Below, one piece after another: positions 21,542 through 32,652 of a stretch of 64,000 nucleotides of DNA. The notes beneath the pieces were generated by a model. It saw only the letters and a program-made list of their open reading frames with translations, was not told the DNA's origin and did no database searches. The stretch is taken from contig OX388321.1 of assembly GCA_947579605.1 (NCBI GenBank), positions 16,855,614 through 16,919,613 on the forward strand. Reading direction: 5' to 3'. The translations under genes and the position numbers were made by a program. Source of the stretch: Athripsodes cinereus. Its lineage: Eukaryota; Arthropoda; Insecta; Trichoptera; Leptoceridae. Numbering within the stretch: the stretch's first letter is position 1; every line of letters starts with the position of its first letter.

Positions 21542-24500
21542 GTTCATTCCAAAAACTAAGATGGCTTACTTCTATGTTTAGAACGTATGACATTCCAAAA
21601 GGTACTCAAACTTCCAATACGAACGTTTTTGAATGTAAAATATATTAAGGGTTTTCAGAAGACTTTCCTAAACTATGATCCCAAAGGTCAAATTACTATG
21701 ATCTCGTCAATATATTATATTATAACTTTAGAACAACCTCCGATATCTTATTTTCGAGTTAGATTGTATATCAATTTCCATGGTAATATTATATTATTTT
21801 GGTTTCTCAGTGGGCATGAGAGGGTGACTTTGCGACCTTTGCTAATAATTTAAGTGGTCCATGGGAAACAAAAGATCGCAATTCGGTCATTTATTTATAG
21901 TGAAATAATTCAATTTATTATTGGAAACAAACGTGTATTTTAATATATTCTGTTGAAGATATTTGATATTTTTATTATTTAACGTTTAAAATATTATGCT
22001 TAGTATTGTTTGAATAAACCCAGCAAATTTCAGTCAAAGGAATAAGATCAAATGTACACTTCCACTAGTACTGAGAAAATTATGATACAAATACAACCCA
22101 ATACAAAATGAAATGGTTTTAAATAACTCTTGCCCTGAAGATGTCGCACGGTGAAAGCACTTGGCAATAAGTATATACCTAGATATTTAAACATTAAATA
22201 TATTATCACAGTGAATATTGAAAAAGTGTTTTTTATATATAAAGACTATATAATGTACATTATGAATATCATATATACCTCTCTCTATTGATTACATCAT
22301 CTTCCGCAAATGAGAAAGCCGGTAGACTAACTGTATATAACATCATAAACATGCATGTGTAAAAAATGCAATCAAAAATAGGAGATTCAAGATAGATGGC
22401 TTAATGTACGAATTCCTGTCTTTAACAGAACACTCGAAAGATCATAGAAAATATTGCCAAACCTATTCTTTACTGTCTAGGTACTCCATAAATTTAATGT
22501 TAATATAAGTAGATAAAAAACAGACGAATTTGATAGTTTCTATTAAATGGTTTTTTTATAGAGCAAAGTACCATATCATAGGTACCTATGCATAATAAAG
22601 AAGTGTTAATATTGTATTAATATGTTAATGTTATCAAATACTATCAAAAACTTATGTTGTTTATTGATGAAATAAATAAATCGATATTGATTTTTTAGTC
22701 TTTTTGATGTTTACATTTTTTCGAACTTATATAAGACCTATATTGACAGTAAAGTCAGTTTAACGTGCATGAATAGACTTAGTTGTATGTAGTACGAGTA
22801 TGTAAATGTGGGACATTATTTACATCAATTTATTTGCCTTTTCCTTTCTAAAAATGTATCACGCAGTATCAGAAAATAAAATATATCTCACAGAAAAAGG
22901 ATTTCTTGATGGCAATGTTAACAACGCGAATGGGTAAAGAGGTTAAGGATATCTTTATCCAAAGACTTGCTTGAGGCATGTGAAATCTTAAAAGGGCAAT
23001 CCCTCAATCACTTAAGGAGTCAAACTCCGGTAAACGTCTCTCCAAACTTTGTTTTCTCTTTATCTATCTGTAATACTTTTTAGTGCTATGTGTGCTTGAA
23101 AACTTCCCAGTAATATCATTGAGTATCTTTTCTCTAGAAGCTATTTTTATACTATTTAATTTATCAAAAACATCTCACAAAGATCAAACCGAGTAAAAAA
23201 TATAAGTTAATACCCATTCATTAATGAGTAGAGTGAATAATTTATAAGTTTCCAAACTATTTATTTATAGAAAAATCGTAAAGATCCCACTTCTTTCAAA
23301 AAAAGCCAGTACACGTGAATGGTTTACATATTTTCTTAGAAGCCGAAGTAAAAATGATATTCAACCACAGTTTGCAAATTAATTCCAAGTTCGTATAAAA
23401 TTTTATTAATTTACTAAGTATATTTAATTAACTTAATCAATTTTCCCATTTTGAAAATGATTATAATCAACTTTCGCAATTCTTGTAGGCATAAATAAAA
23501 ATCAATAACATTCATAAAATTGTTTCGAGTAATTGAGATAAAAAATTCTAACAACAATATAAGGAGACTTCTACAAAAATCCATAAAATGAATCTTTTTC
23601 GTTATTTAATCTTCCCAAGTGCTTCAATCAATTTGATAATTCAATATAATCCGATAAGTGATCCTTTAATGACACTCCAAAGCGTAGAAATAAACATTTT
23701 AAAGGTTGAGCTTTTAACTCTGATAGCATCTCTATTGCAGAAAGATGTCTTTGGGACAGATGTGACATTAGAAGAGTTTATTCAATTTGAGAGTTATGTG
23801 ATACAGTAGTATGTGAAAAGGATAGATTGAGGGGAGTAAAGAAGAGTATTTGCTCTAATGTCCTGAGGGCAGGATCTGATACATACTAGATATATGTAAT
23901 ATAAATCCTCTTCACAAAAAGGAAGGTATTATCCGATTTTCAATTCTTATTTGACCAAGCTTCATAGAAGTACCCTTTTGAAATCGTTACAGCTTGTGAT
24001 TTATGCTAATTCAATTATGCAAAACTTCCAAATGTACCAGATACTCAACGTATGCGTGGGTTAGTCAATATTCGAATCTGCTGTTTCTGTTATATCGTGT
24101 ATCATGATAACAACTACTGAACTACATACATACATACATATAAATGTACTTGGTTATTGAAATACGGACGACAAGTCATTTGCATATTGAAAGAGACAAG
24201 TGCTTTTTCCAATTATTTACAACCAACTGAGTGAGGTCCGAAAGCTTTGGGTACATTTCATATAGTTGCTTTGTCAACAAGATAGTGATCTCTATTTATG
24301 TGTTTTGTTTACATTTTGAACGCAGATCTGTTTATTTGTTGTAGATGTACTCGTAAATAAAATTTATATCATAAAGTAATACACATATTACATTAAAAAT
24401 TTAAACCACTCAAATAATACTGGTTGTATCATCTTGCACAGTATATTTTCAAATATTAAATTTAAAAAAAACACCAATGTATAAAAAAAATCATATACAG

Positions 24501-25430
24501 AAGTAGTTGCCGTTGAAAATTAAGTTTCAATCCTTAAGCAATTGGCTACTGTAAACTGGTTTTGAAAAATGTAACAATCATAACACCCCCGAACAATAAA
24601 ATTTTTAACATGTAATAAATAGATTAGTTATAATCCAAAACCTTATCTTACCTATTGTACAGATTAGTAGGGAAGTACTAATTTTTTTAGTTAACATTTT
24701 CCAAACAATTGCTTAATTAATAAAAATAAATCATTAAAATTGAGTACCTACGTACTTCCACAGTGACATTATTGATTTCGAGCCGGCTTTTAAGAGCTTC
24801 CGCTCTCATCATCAGGCTAACGCAAAAATAATGAAAAAGTTGCATTTTAATTACAAGAGGATAATGAAAAAAAATATAATTGATCGAATAGCATTTGATT
24901 TATAATATTGCGATGATTTTGAAATAAAACACAGAGCGAAGTTTGTAAGTTGTATAGAACATTATTTTTAAATGTACATAATATTATGTTCAACAGTTCA
25001 ACAAATATTTTGGTTGTATTTATCTAGTTGTCGTTTTGGAGAATGCTAAACATTTTTGTATCATACAAACGAATACACAAGAGACAAGTTTGTCCACAGT
25101 AGTATGTGTTCATAATAGTCAAAAGGTCCAGACGTAAAATGCACACGTTCTGGGACGATATAATGTATTCTAACAGTTCTATTTACTTAAGTACCTATTG
25201 CTTGTAGAATCAAATAGTATGGTGGCACCTTATGTTCCTATCATATGTCTTCCATTCTACGTTAGTATCCAATATTACCTTATTCAATTTTTGCATCGCT
25301 TCGGTCCTTGCTTCAATCGCAGGGTTATCACAACCTCAAATACATTATGTATTAAAACTGTTAAAAACCTAAAAACAACTAAAAAGAATAACGTAAAATG
25401 TATGCAATTTTGTAAATTTCTGTTGAAGCT
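21542..25430. other. Long AT-rich gene-free stretch
   Basis: Open frames of 88 (21587-21853) and 73 (23588-23809) codons show no known motif. 22136-22172 (cctgaagatgtcgcac ... gaaagcacttgg) and 24775-24830 (agagcttccgctctcatcat caggct) carry a related 'cctga-gatg' stem motif. A (cata)n run lies near 24124-24141. No gene seen. Confidence 0.4.
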
Positions 25431-25655
25431 AACAAAGAGTCCTCTCTCTATTTTCTTCAACATCCACAACACTCCGACGAGTGTTGTGGATGCGACTGAT
25501 TAAGATCAATAATTGGGTTGGTTGGAAGAGATCGCGCCTTTGCAATAAATTCGCCCTCTCTATATTGATTGTATTAATTTGATTTTTTTTCTCTTTGAAA
25601 TTGTTTGTTATCAATGCGCAGTAAAGGATGAATAAATAAATAAATAAAATACAAG
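25431..25655 (+). mobile_element. Probable non-LTR 3' end with (aaat)n tail
   Basis: A moderately GC-rich block ends in an (aaat)n tail at about 25629-25649, with a run like that of other non-LTR termini. A perfect stem tccacaacactc/gagtgttgtgga lies at about 25462-25490. Part of the block (25420-25503) is open as 'TSVVDATD'-stop, as if the end of a decayed ORF. The 5' limit and family are uncertain. Confidence 0.4.
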
Positions 25656-25683
25656 AAGTATGTTATCTATCCTCTCAAAATAA

Positions 25684-25805
25684 GCGGGTTCGATTCTACC
25701 CCCTGCCGACTTACTCCACCTTCAAGACACAAGCATAATGCTTATAGTGAGGGTGTCTGGAGTGTGTTTGATTTATTTCAAATCCAGATTTATCTTTAAA
25801 AGAAC
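25684..25805 (+). mobile_element. Diverged SINE related to family S3
   Basis: A box B (gggttcgattctaccc) is followed by 'ctgccgacttactccacctt', 'caagacacaagc', 'gtgagggtgtctggagtgtg', 'tttga' and 'ccagatttatcttt', the S3 order with many substitutions. Confidence 0.6.
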
Positions 25806-26458
25806 TTTTAATTGTGTAAGCTCTAATTGATTTTAATGTCATAGTTTACGACAATGAAGACGCTTAATATTTTATTCAAAAGTTACGTTTCTATTTTTGT
25901 TTCAGATGAAATTATGTCTCTTCATCAAAACTTTAATAAAAATTAATGAAATTATCATCATTCGTCTTATTTGATGAGGCTTCATTTTATAATTAATTAG
26001 TGGAGATGAATTTAATAGTAACTTAATCAAGTTTTATTGAGAAACCACTGATCCACAATCCGACGTACATTAATTTGTATTAAGATGCCTTCGCCTTTCT
26101 GATTATGAATGATTTATGATATTAATTGACCTTGTATAAGACCTTTTTTTATAAACTGAGTTATATATAATTGCTAGATATTATGATTTAGGTATTTACA
26201 TAATTTTGCTTCGTAGTAATTTACAGTAAAACCTTCGAGTTTTTGCCCTGCCTAGTGTACCAATTCATATTAATCCCAAGTCAAATAAATAATTATTCAC
26301 GGTTTGCGAAAATGTCTCAAACTTCATGTCACAGAAATAAACTGTCTGAAGTTCTAGTTTAAAATTTTACTAAATTAAATTGTTCTTTATTTAATGAAAG
26401 ACGTCTCTCTCAATAAAAAACATATTACCTAATAGAAGAAAACATTTGCTTTTTAATG
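25806..26458. other. AT-rich DNA, nothing recognised
   Basis: No gene or repeat recognised. Confidence 0.4.
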
Positions 26459-26586
26459 TAAATAAAACAAAAAACTTTGTAGAGTTATTCAGTGACCAGG
26501 TTTTCGAGTTTGAAAAAGACATAACTGGTCACTGAATTAAAGTACACAGTATAACTGTACAAAGTTTTTTGTTTTGTTTTATTTAG
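26459..26586. repeat. Small foldback element
   Basis: Outer arms 'taaataaaacaaaaaactttg' (less its first base) and their complement at 26557-26586, and inner arms 'attcagtgaccag' and 'ctggtcactgaat', can pair into one long stem with a bulge on the right side. Likely a short non-autonomous foldback element. Confidence 0.65.
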
Positions 26587-27190
26587 ATTAAATAATTTAA
26601 TATTATGGATTTCTACAAAATAAGCAGTTATAAAATTCAATTTGCTTTTTAATTTCGTTATGAAATTCTTCTACCTAAACACATGGATTGTAAAAAATAA
26701 TGTGATTGTGAATCAAATATTACTCCCAATTTTTCATTAATATTAAATATTCTGGCGTTATTGGATATCATAATACGTTTTTCAGATGCCACATAGTTTT
26801 TCCAAAGAAATTAATTTAAATAATTATAAATCCATCTAGCATCATATTTATTTATAATCTGAATAGAGTATCTAAATCTGGTAAATAGAATAATTTGCAA
26901 CCCAACAGTAAATCTGTGTAAAAAAATGTAATTATATAGCTCAAAGGCTAAAACTGACAATTATTGGAAGTTTCGCAAACTACACGAGTCCTGATTTATA
27001 ATTTGAATTAAATCTGCTTTGAGTCTTATGTACAGACGACAGATAAGCACGAATTCAATTAACTCGTGGCAGAGGTAATAATTCGTTGACAATTCTGTTC
27101 TTTTATTAAACTATAAACCTACTGATTTACGGGAAAATACTTTAAAAAACAATTATCCAAATGACTAAATGAAATTAAGAAATATCATAG
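26587..27190. other. AT-rich DNA, nothing recognised
   Basis: No gene or repeat recognised. Confidence 0.4.
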
Positions 27191-27368
27191 TTCGTCGGTA
27201 GCCTGGAGGTAGTGTCTCGGCCTCGTGAACAAGGGGTCCGTGGTTCGATTACAGGCGCCGGCAAACTCTCTTTTCACGACACAAGCTATCAGTAGCTTAC
27301 TGTGAAAGGTGTATAAGGTTGTATTTGGGTTTATAACAAACAAAACCCAGATATATCTTTTAAAAAAA
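27191..27368 (+). mobile_element. tRNA-derived SINE (family S3), full-length copy
   Basis: The most complete S3 copy: a head 'gtcggtagcctggaggtagt' with a box A-like element, 'cctcgtgaacaaggggtccg', box B (ggttcgattac, 27242-27252), then 'cgccggcaaactc', 'cacgacacaagc', 'gtgaaaggtgtataaggttg' and the 'cccagatatatctttt' end. The head is tRNA-like, so the source was probably transcribed by Pol III. The 3' end probably matches a partner LINE, not present here. Confidence 0.8.
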
Positions 27369-27621
27369 TACTAATAATTTAGGTAAACATTTATCATGTT
27401 CTATTTTGTTATTATTTTTTATAGAAAATCATTTAATGTTTACGGAGTTTTTAAAATAAAACTTTTTTTGCTCATTTTGTAGAAAACATTATCTTTTCAT
27501 TAGGTATATGTAGATTGCAGACCCCATTTTTTACATCAAAAATAAATTAATTACGTTGTCCACGTATAAAACAGAACAGATAATGTAGTTGCTACGAATC
27601 TAATTTTCTGACTAGGCGCAT

Positions 27622-27790
27622 CTGTTTTATTTTTTATTTTATTTTAATTTTCACAATATTAAAGAATCAAACATTCATAACATTATATGTTAACAATTAA
27701 TACACTCAACATGTGGACCAGCGAAGATTCCACTCTTACCAGAAATGTCTTAGTCTTGAGAAAAAAAGCAAATGTTAATTCAAATCCTAA
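27622..27790 (-). mobile_element. Non-LTR 3' end (family C), copy 1
   Basis: Begins with a T-rich (ttta)n tract, then 'cacaatattaaagaatcaaa', 'tgttaacaattaatacactc', 'gtggaccagcgaagattcca' and 'accagaaatgtcttagtctt'. The same series stands at 58100-58260. The (taaa)n end in minus-strand sense marks the 3' tail of a non-LTR element. Confidence 0.65.
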
Positions 27791-28077
27791 GATCTAAATA
27801 TATGAATTTAATAGTGGTAAAGTATTAATATTTTGAATTGACAACCCTGTTTTTTGGAATTTCCTCCCGTATGGATATAGACTGTAAGAAAACTATTCAA
27901 TTTTAAATAACGGTTATGTAGTGTTGGTAAAATGCACTTGAAAGTTCAAGAATTTTTGAAAGGGTTCAATAACAAGGAGTTAGAGAACATTTTATTCTTG
28001 TAAATATTATCGTCTTTTTGACAAATCTACATTTTTGTAATACTGTATATAATAATTTGATTCAGAGCAAAAAAATA

Positions 28078-28187
28078 TTCAAATTCAAATTCAAATTTAT
28101 TTAAAGAAAATTTACAATTTAATAATATTACATACACGACTTATTACTAAAAAAAACACATTTATTACATTCTAATAATACCATTTG
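28078..28187 (-). mobile_element. Non-LTR 3' end (family B), copy 1
   Basis: Starts with (attcaa)n, in the other sense a (ttgaat)n tail, then 'tttacaatttaataatatta' and 'cttattactaaaaaaaac' 'acatttattac'. The same order occurs at 60925-61028. Confidence 0.6.
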
Positions 28188-28321
28188 GTTATCTAGTTCT
28201 TTACGATTACGAAAAAAATATTTTTGTTCATTATACAACTAAACTCAAAAAATATATCCAACATACTTGTGGATTTCATTTGCATTAATTTTTATTTTTT
28301 TCTGTTGTTGTAACCATAAGT

Positions 28322-28478
28322 TTTACTATACTACTACAATCCCATCACGGCATATCCCACAAGTATGGCAGCCAGCAGACCAGCCGCATGCAATAAATAT
28401 GAAAGCTGTCCTCCCCGTGCCAACAAAAAATTAAGTCATTTAGGATGGGTGTCAAGTCAAACCTCATTGCTGAATTTA
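28322..28478 (+). repeat. Family A copy, right end missing
   Basis: 'cccatcacggcatatcccac', 'ggcagccagcagaccag', 'gctgtcctccccgtgcc' and 'caaacctcattgctgaattt' are present. It stops before the 'cgaacacctgcc' part and is followed by a purine-rich (ga)n tract at about 28494-28525. Confidence 0.75.
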
Positions 28479-28795
28479 TGTGAAATTTATGTGAGGGGGG
28501 GAGGGATAGAGAGAGAGAAAGAGTACTTCTCTATATTTCTCTGTTCCTGTTTCTACAATATACAATTTTTTTTGTTGATATATTTTAATTTGGCATACTT
28601 ATTTTTGATGCTTATATTGTTTTTATCATTATAATGTAGAAAAAAACTTTCCTCAGTACTTTACTAACAATCTCCGTATTAAACTTTATAGCATACCTTT
28701 TATGACCAAAGAAATTTACGTAATACAAAGCAATATAAAGGAATAAATTTCTTTAGACATCTCAAACCGACTCGATTACTTTTTTAATTATTATT

Positions 28796-28955
28796 ACCGG
28801 GCAAAAAAGAAACAATGCCAAGCAAAACGGTATGTTTAAATATATTGTATATGTGTTTAGTGCATTGCATATATGTGGATCGTCGCGTTAGTACCAGTAC
28901 TCATTAAACAATATTCATTATTAGTTTGGAACTAGCTCTATCTGTATAAATTATC
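28796..28955 (+). mobile_element. SINE family S1, 5'-truncated copy
   Basis: 'ccgggcaaaaaagaaac', 'gtgcattgcatatatgtgg', 'cgcgttagtaccag' and 'agtttggaactagctctatc' follow the S1 body and tail seen at 4453-4664. The tRNA head is absent. Confidence 0.65.
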
Positions 28956-29045
28956 TATGCATGTTGTTATTGTATTTGTGTTCATATTGGGTGCACATCA
29001 GGAATGTGTATCAGCAATATTATTTGTTTTCACTAGTGAAATAAT

Positions 29046-29135
29046 TACTTACTCACTCACTAGTAACAAGTCTCTCCAATACTGGATATAGGTCTCTTCC
29101 AATCATTTCCAAACGTCTCGATCCTATACCTTGTG
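29046..29135 (-). mobile_element. RTE-type C-terminal relic
   Basis: Minus-strand frame: KWTHKV-stop-DRDVWK-stop-LEETYIQYWRDLL. It matches the 'AQDR..W..LGEAYVQQW' end of the better preserved copy at 57.6 kb. Two in-frame stops. The tail in minus sense is gtgagtgagtaagtaa, like the (taag)n tail of that copy. Confidence 0.65.
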
Positions 29136-29557
29136 CGTCCATTTTCGTCCCGTGACTGAAATACTCGTAATGTCGTTGGATCATCTTTTCGTTTGGTCAA
29201 CTGATGTTTCTTTTATTACTTCAGAATCATCATTTGAGAATTCAGTGCAATGATTTGAAAATTTATTCCCTCTACATAAAGCATTTGAGTGAGTTTGTTG
29301 ATATTAAAAATGTTTCTTTCATCTCTTTTACTTTACTCAAATATACACTAATCCAATGACGAAAGAAAAAGCTCTTGTAAACCGGCTATTGGCTTACAAA
29401 GTCATATAGGGTTAAAAGCTAAATAGAAGTATTTTAATTAGATTAATTCAGCTTAAACTTCCACCAAGTAACAACTGTCGACAAAATCGACTAGATTTAT
29501 AATTGAACTTTTGACGGTATTAATTTTCTCAGGTGGATATAAAAAATATAATTGGAC
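29136..29557. other. AT-rich DNA, nothing recognised
   Basis: May contain further decayed RTE sequence up to about 29215, but no frame is convincing. Confidence 0.35.
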
Positions 29558-29750
29558 AAAGTGGACCTCGCGAATAGGATGGATTGCAAGTTCAATCCCG
29601 TTTGAGGAACTACCAAATAAAGTTGTGTTGTCATTTCTAAGCTTTCATGAACCTTCGTGTGTCAAATTTACATACTTATATATCTGGTCTAATACAATGG
29701 GTAATTATAAAAATGACAATATCAATTACAATATTCCATGATTATTTTTC
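29558..29750 (+). mobile_element. SINE family S2, copy with tRNA-type box B
   Basis: 'gttcaatcccg' (29590-29600) is a B box. The body 'aggaactaccaaataaagtt' 'gtgttgtcatttctaa', 'cttcgtgtgtcaaatttaca' and 'aatgacaatatcaattaca' follows. Sister copy at 6702. The box A is degenerate. Confidence 0.6.
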
Positions 29751-30108
29751 GGCTGGAATCGGATTTAAAACAAGTAATTTTGTTATTTCTTCTCAAGATA
29801 AATAAATTACATCTTTGTATTAGAAAATTCTTTATAACGAAATGTTTTCCTTTTCATCGCAATCTTTTTGAACTGTCGTATCAATCTAATGAAAGTCCTT
29901 TAATTCTCGTAGCCTCTAGCAATGAGAATAATATTCAACTAGCTTCAAAACCCTGTTTCGCTTAAAAAATAATAATTCCATTGACACAATGAAACATACC
30001 GTAAATATCAGAAGCAAGAATCAAATTGTATTTATAACATAGCGACCTGGAAAATAACTACAATCATTTGAATCATGGGCATACATAAATATAAGGCTAT
30101 ACTAAATT
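29751..30108. other. AT-rich DNA, nothing recognised
   Basis: A 75-codon frame (29738-29965) has no known motif. Confidence 0.35.
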
Positions 30109-30237
30109 TAGACATGCAGAATGGGTGACAAACCTCATCGCTGAATGTAAGATGAAAAATATCTTTATTCTTTTCGAATATCTGCCTTTTAAAAGAGTGG
30201 GAGACCAAATTTTTGCCGGGTGCTCCGTGGAATAAAT
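30109..30237 (+). repeat. Family A copy, 5'-truncated and with an internal deletion
   Basis: Starts at 'gacatgcagaatgggtgaca', continues to 'tctgccttttaaaagagtgg', and ends 'gggtgctccgtgg'. The 'cactcgaaaacttacgc' stretch is deleted. Confidence 0.7.
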
Positions 30238-31089
30238 TAGATTATAGATAGATTATTTGATGGTTTTGAAATGATTTTGCAGCAGTCAAGCGTCACAGCA
30301 GTCTCCATTTTCAATAATTTTATGCAGCTACTACAAACTTTGGACAGTACAAATAACAAAAAAACATTCATTTTTATTTCTTACATTCAATACAATAATA
30401 TTATTTTGAGAATAAAGTATTGAGAATGCACAAAGCATTAACTGTTTGATAAAATCGGCAATAACTTATACAAAACCGTTTTTAAATATAGTAAAGATAT
30501 TATTATTTCATTATACTTACTAAGATACCTTTAATAATTGGGTTGATGCTCGTTTTTATTAAAGAATTAATGACATTTTTGCAGGTAAATGGAAATCTAT
30601 CCATTTGGGAAAACTGACCCTTCTAAGATCATAAAGCAATTTCTAAAAAATGTGCCTAATATTTTATTATTTTATTTCTCAGTAGGACATCATTTCATTT
30701 TCATTCTCTTTGATTCAACTTTATTTTAAGAAATAAGAATTTATCCTTCAAAAAATGACCGCAAAATCTTTTCTTCCCTTACGCCATATTGAAGCTGCCT
30801 TTTAATTTAACATGAATATTTTTTTTACAAAATTACAGATATTATATTCAATATAACTAACTTAACTTTATTTCGCAACAAACGATATTGGAGCATTAAA
30901 ATATTTGCTCCTTTTTTATTATTATATTTTACGTTATTTTTAAATACAAAGGTTTTATTTAGCAATACACGCTAGAAAAAATTATTGAAATCCACAAAAT
31001 GTCTGCAAAATTACAAACCAAATTATAATCAAAATAAAATAAATAATATATCTTTATGAGCAAAATGACTAAATATATAAAGCACCGTT
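30238..31089. other. AT-rich DNA, nothing recognised
   Basis: No gene or repeat recognised. Confidence 0.4.
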
Positions 31090-31427
31090 TACTCGAAACA
31101 TGATCTCAAGGGCGCGATATTGTGCGTCTATCGCCCGAATCTCTCAGGAAATAAATGTATTTTCAGCTACCTTCTAAAACCCTCTGCATTCGCCCCCTCT
31201 CGCAGATCCTGAGGCAGCTTGTCCCAGCATCCGGGACCCACAATGCTAAATGCTCTTTCTCCAAAGCTCATCCTACGAGATCGAATTTGCTCAATAAGTC
31301 TGCTTTTTGCTTCACCCTGTGATGAGCGAAGCATGAGCCATCTGTCACTGATGATCTTGATCTCGCATATCTCTGACAAATAATACGAGGGCAATAAGCA
31401 TAATGGATTATATCCTTCGTATTTTCT
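31090..31427 (-). pseudogene. Non-LTR retrotransposon RT C-terminal tail (CR1/L2/Jockey-like)
   Basis: About 87 codons are open on the minus strand from 31427 to 31167, containing RRMSFGERAFSIVGPGCWDK, then LPQDLREGANAEGFRR. The pattern 'R....GERAFSV.GP..WN.LP..LR....F' is the usual extreme C-terminus of CR1/L2/Jockey-type polyproteins. After a stop the frame continues with LKIHLF. A TAG stands directly before the open part at 31428-31430. The RT catalytic core and endonuclease are missing, so this is a 5'-truncated or decayed copy. It belongs to a different lineage from the 2.7-kb relic. Confidence 0.75.
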
Positions 31428-31845
31428 CTACATATAAAATATGAATTTATTTATTTCTATTCTGTTTTCTTTACAGTTCTTTACAATCCAACACTGTAAC
31501 TTTTGCTTCTGACGTTACAAAAACACATCAGTTTGTAACGTTCAGTAAATACGTGCAACACTTGCTGCACTTTGTAACTTTTCAGTACTTGCATATACGA
31601 GTTTGTACATATGTGTATTATAATTTATAATACTTGCACAATGATCCATCAGATGAACTCCTTCAAAGCGAAGACTTTTATAAACCAAGTGACTTTTGAA
31701 ATCGTTTGACTATAATATATAAACTTACATAGAGAAATAGTGTAAAATTAAATAGTTTTGTACAGTTTTAAAGGATATTATGCTTAGTGTTTTAAGGATG
31801 TGTCATTTTTATACCCAAAATATAAATATGAATGAATTAATAACC

Positions 31846-32652
31846 ATCGTAAATAAAAACGGATTCAGGTATGCCTGATAAATACACACAGCAAATATAA
31901 CAGAAGTATTAAGCTTTGTATTACAGTTTCATTCCTATAGTGTTGATCTATTACACAACTCATCATAAATAAAAACGGATTCAGGTATGCCTAATAAATA
32001 CACACAGCAAATATAACAGAAGTATTAAGCTTTGTATTACTGTTTCATTCCTATAGTGTTGATCTATTACACAACTCATCATAAATAAAAACGGATTCAG
32101 GTATGCCTAATAAATACACACAGCAAATATAACAGAAGTATTAAGCTTTGTATTACAGTTTCATTCCTATAGTGTTGATCTATTACACAACTCATCATAA
32201 ATAAAAACGGATTCAGGTATGCCTAATAAATACACACAGCAAATATAACAGAAGTATTAAGCTTTGTATTACAGTTTCATTCCTATAGTGTTGATCTATT
32301 ACACAACTCATCATAAATAAAAACGGATTCAGGTATGCCTAATAAATACACACAGCAAATATAACAGAAGTATTAAGCTTTGTATTACAGTTTCATTCCT
32401 ATAGTGTTGATCTATTACACAACTCATCATAAATAAAAACGGATTCAGGTATGCCTAATAAATACACACAGCAAATATAACAGAAGTATTAAGCTTTGTA
32501 TTACTGTTTCATTCCTATAGTGTTGATCTATTACACAACTCATCGTAAATTAAAACGGATTCAGGTACGCCTGATAAATTCAGTTATAACAGAAGTACCT
32601 ACTAAGCTTTATTGTATTACAGTTTCATTCCTATAGTGTTGATCTATTATAT
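31846..32652. repeat. Satellite-like array, seven units of 116 bp
   Basis: 'ggattcaggta' recurs at 31861, 31977, 32093, 32209, 32325, 32441 and 32557, an exact step of 116. Units 2-6 are almost identical. Unit 1 has 'cctgat' for 'cctaat'; unit 7 is degenerate, with a deletion and an insertion. One variable site (cagtttc or ctgtttc) is c-t in units 2 and 6. The degenerate edge units and uniform centre are the expected result of unequal crossing-over. No spacers of variable sequence, so not a CRISPR-like array. Confidence 0.95.

Noticed and set aside
24124..24141. (cata)n microsatellite of interest
   Set aside because: Too short to be notable.
27191..27262. Functional tRNA gene
   Set aside because: Both boxes are present but the arms do not fold properly and the sequence continues into a SINE body.
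31846..32652. CRISPR-like array
   Set aside because: The whole 116-bp unit is repeated with no variable spacers, and the context is eukaryotic.
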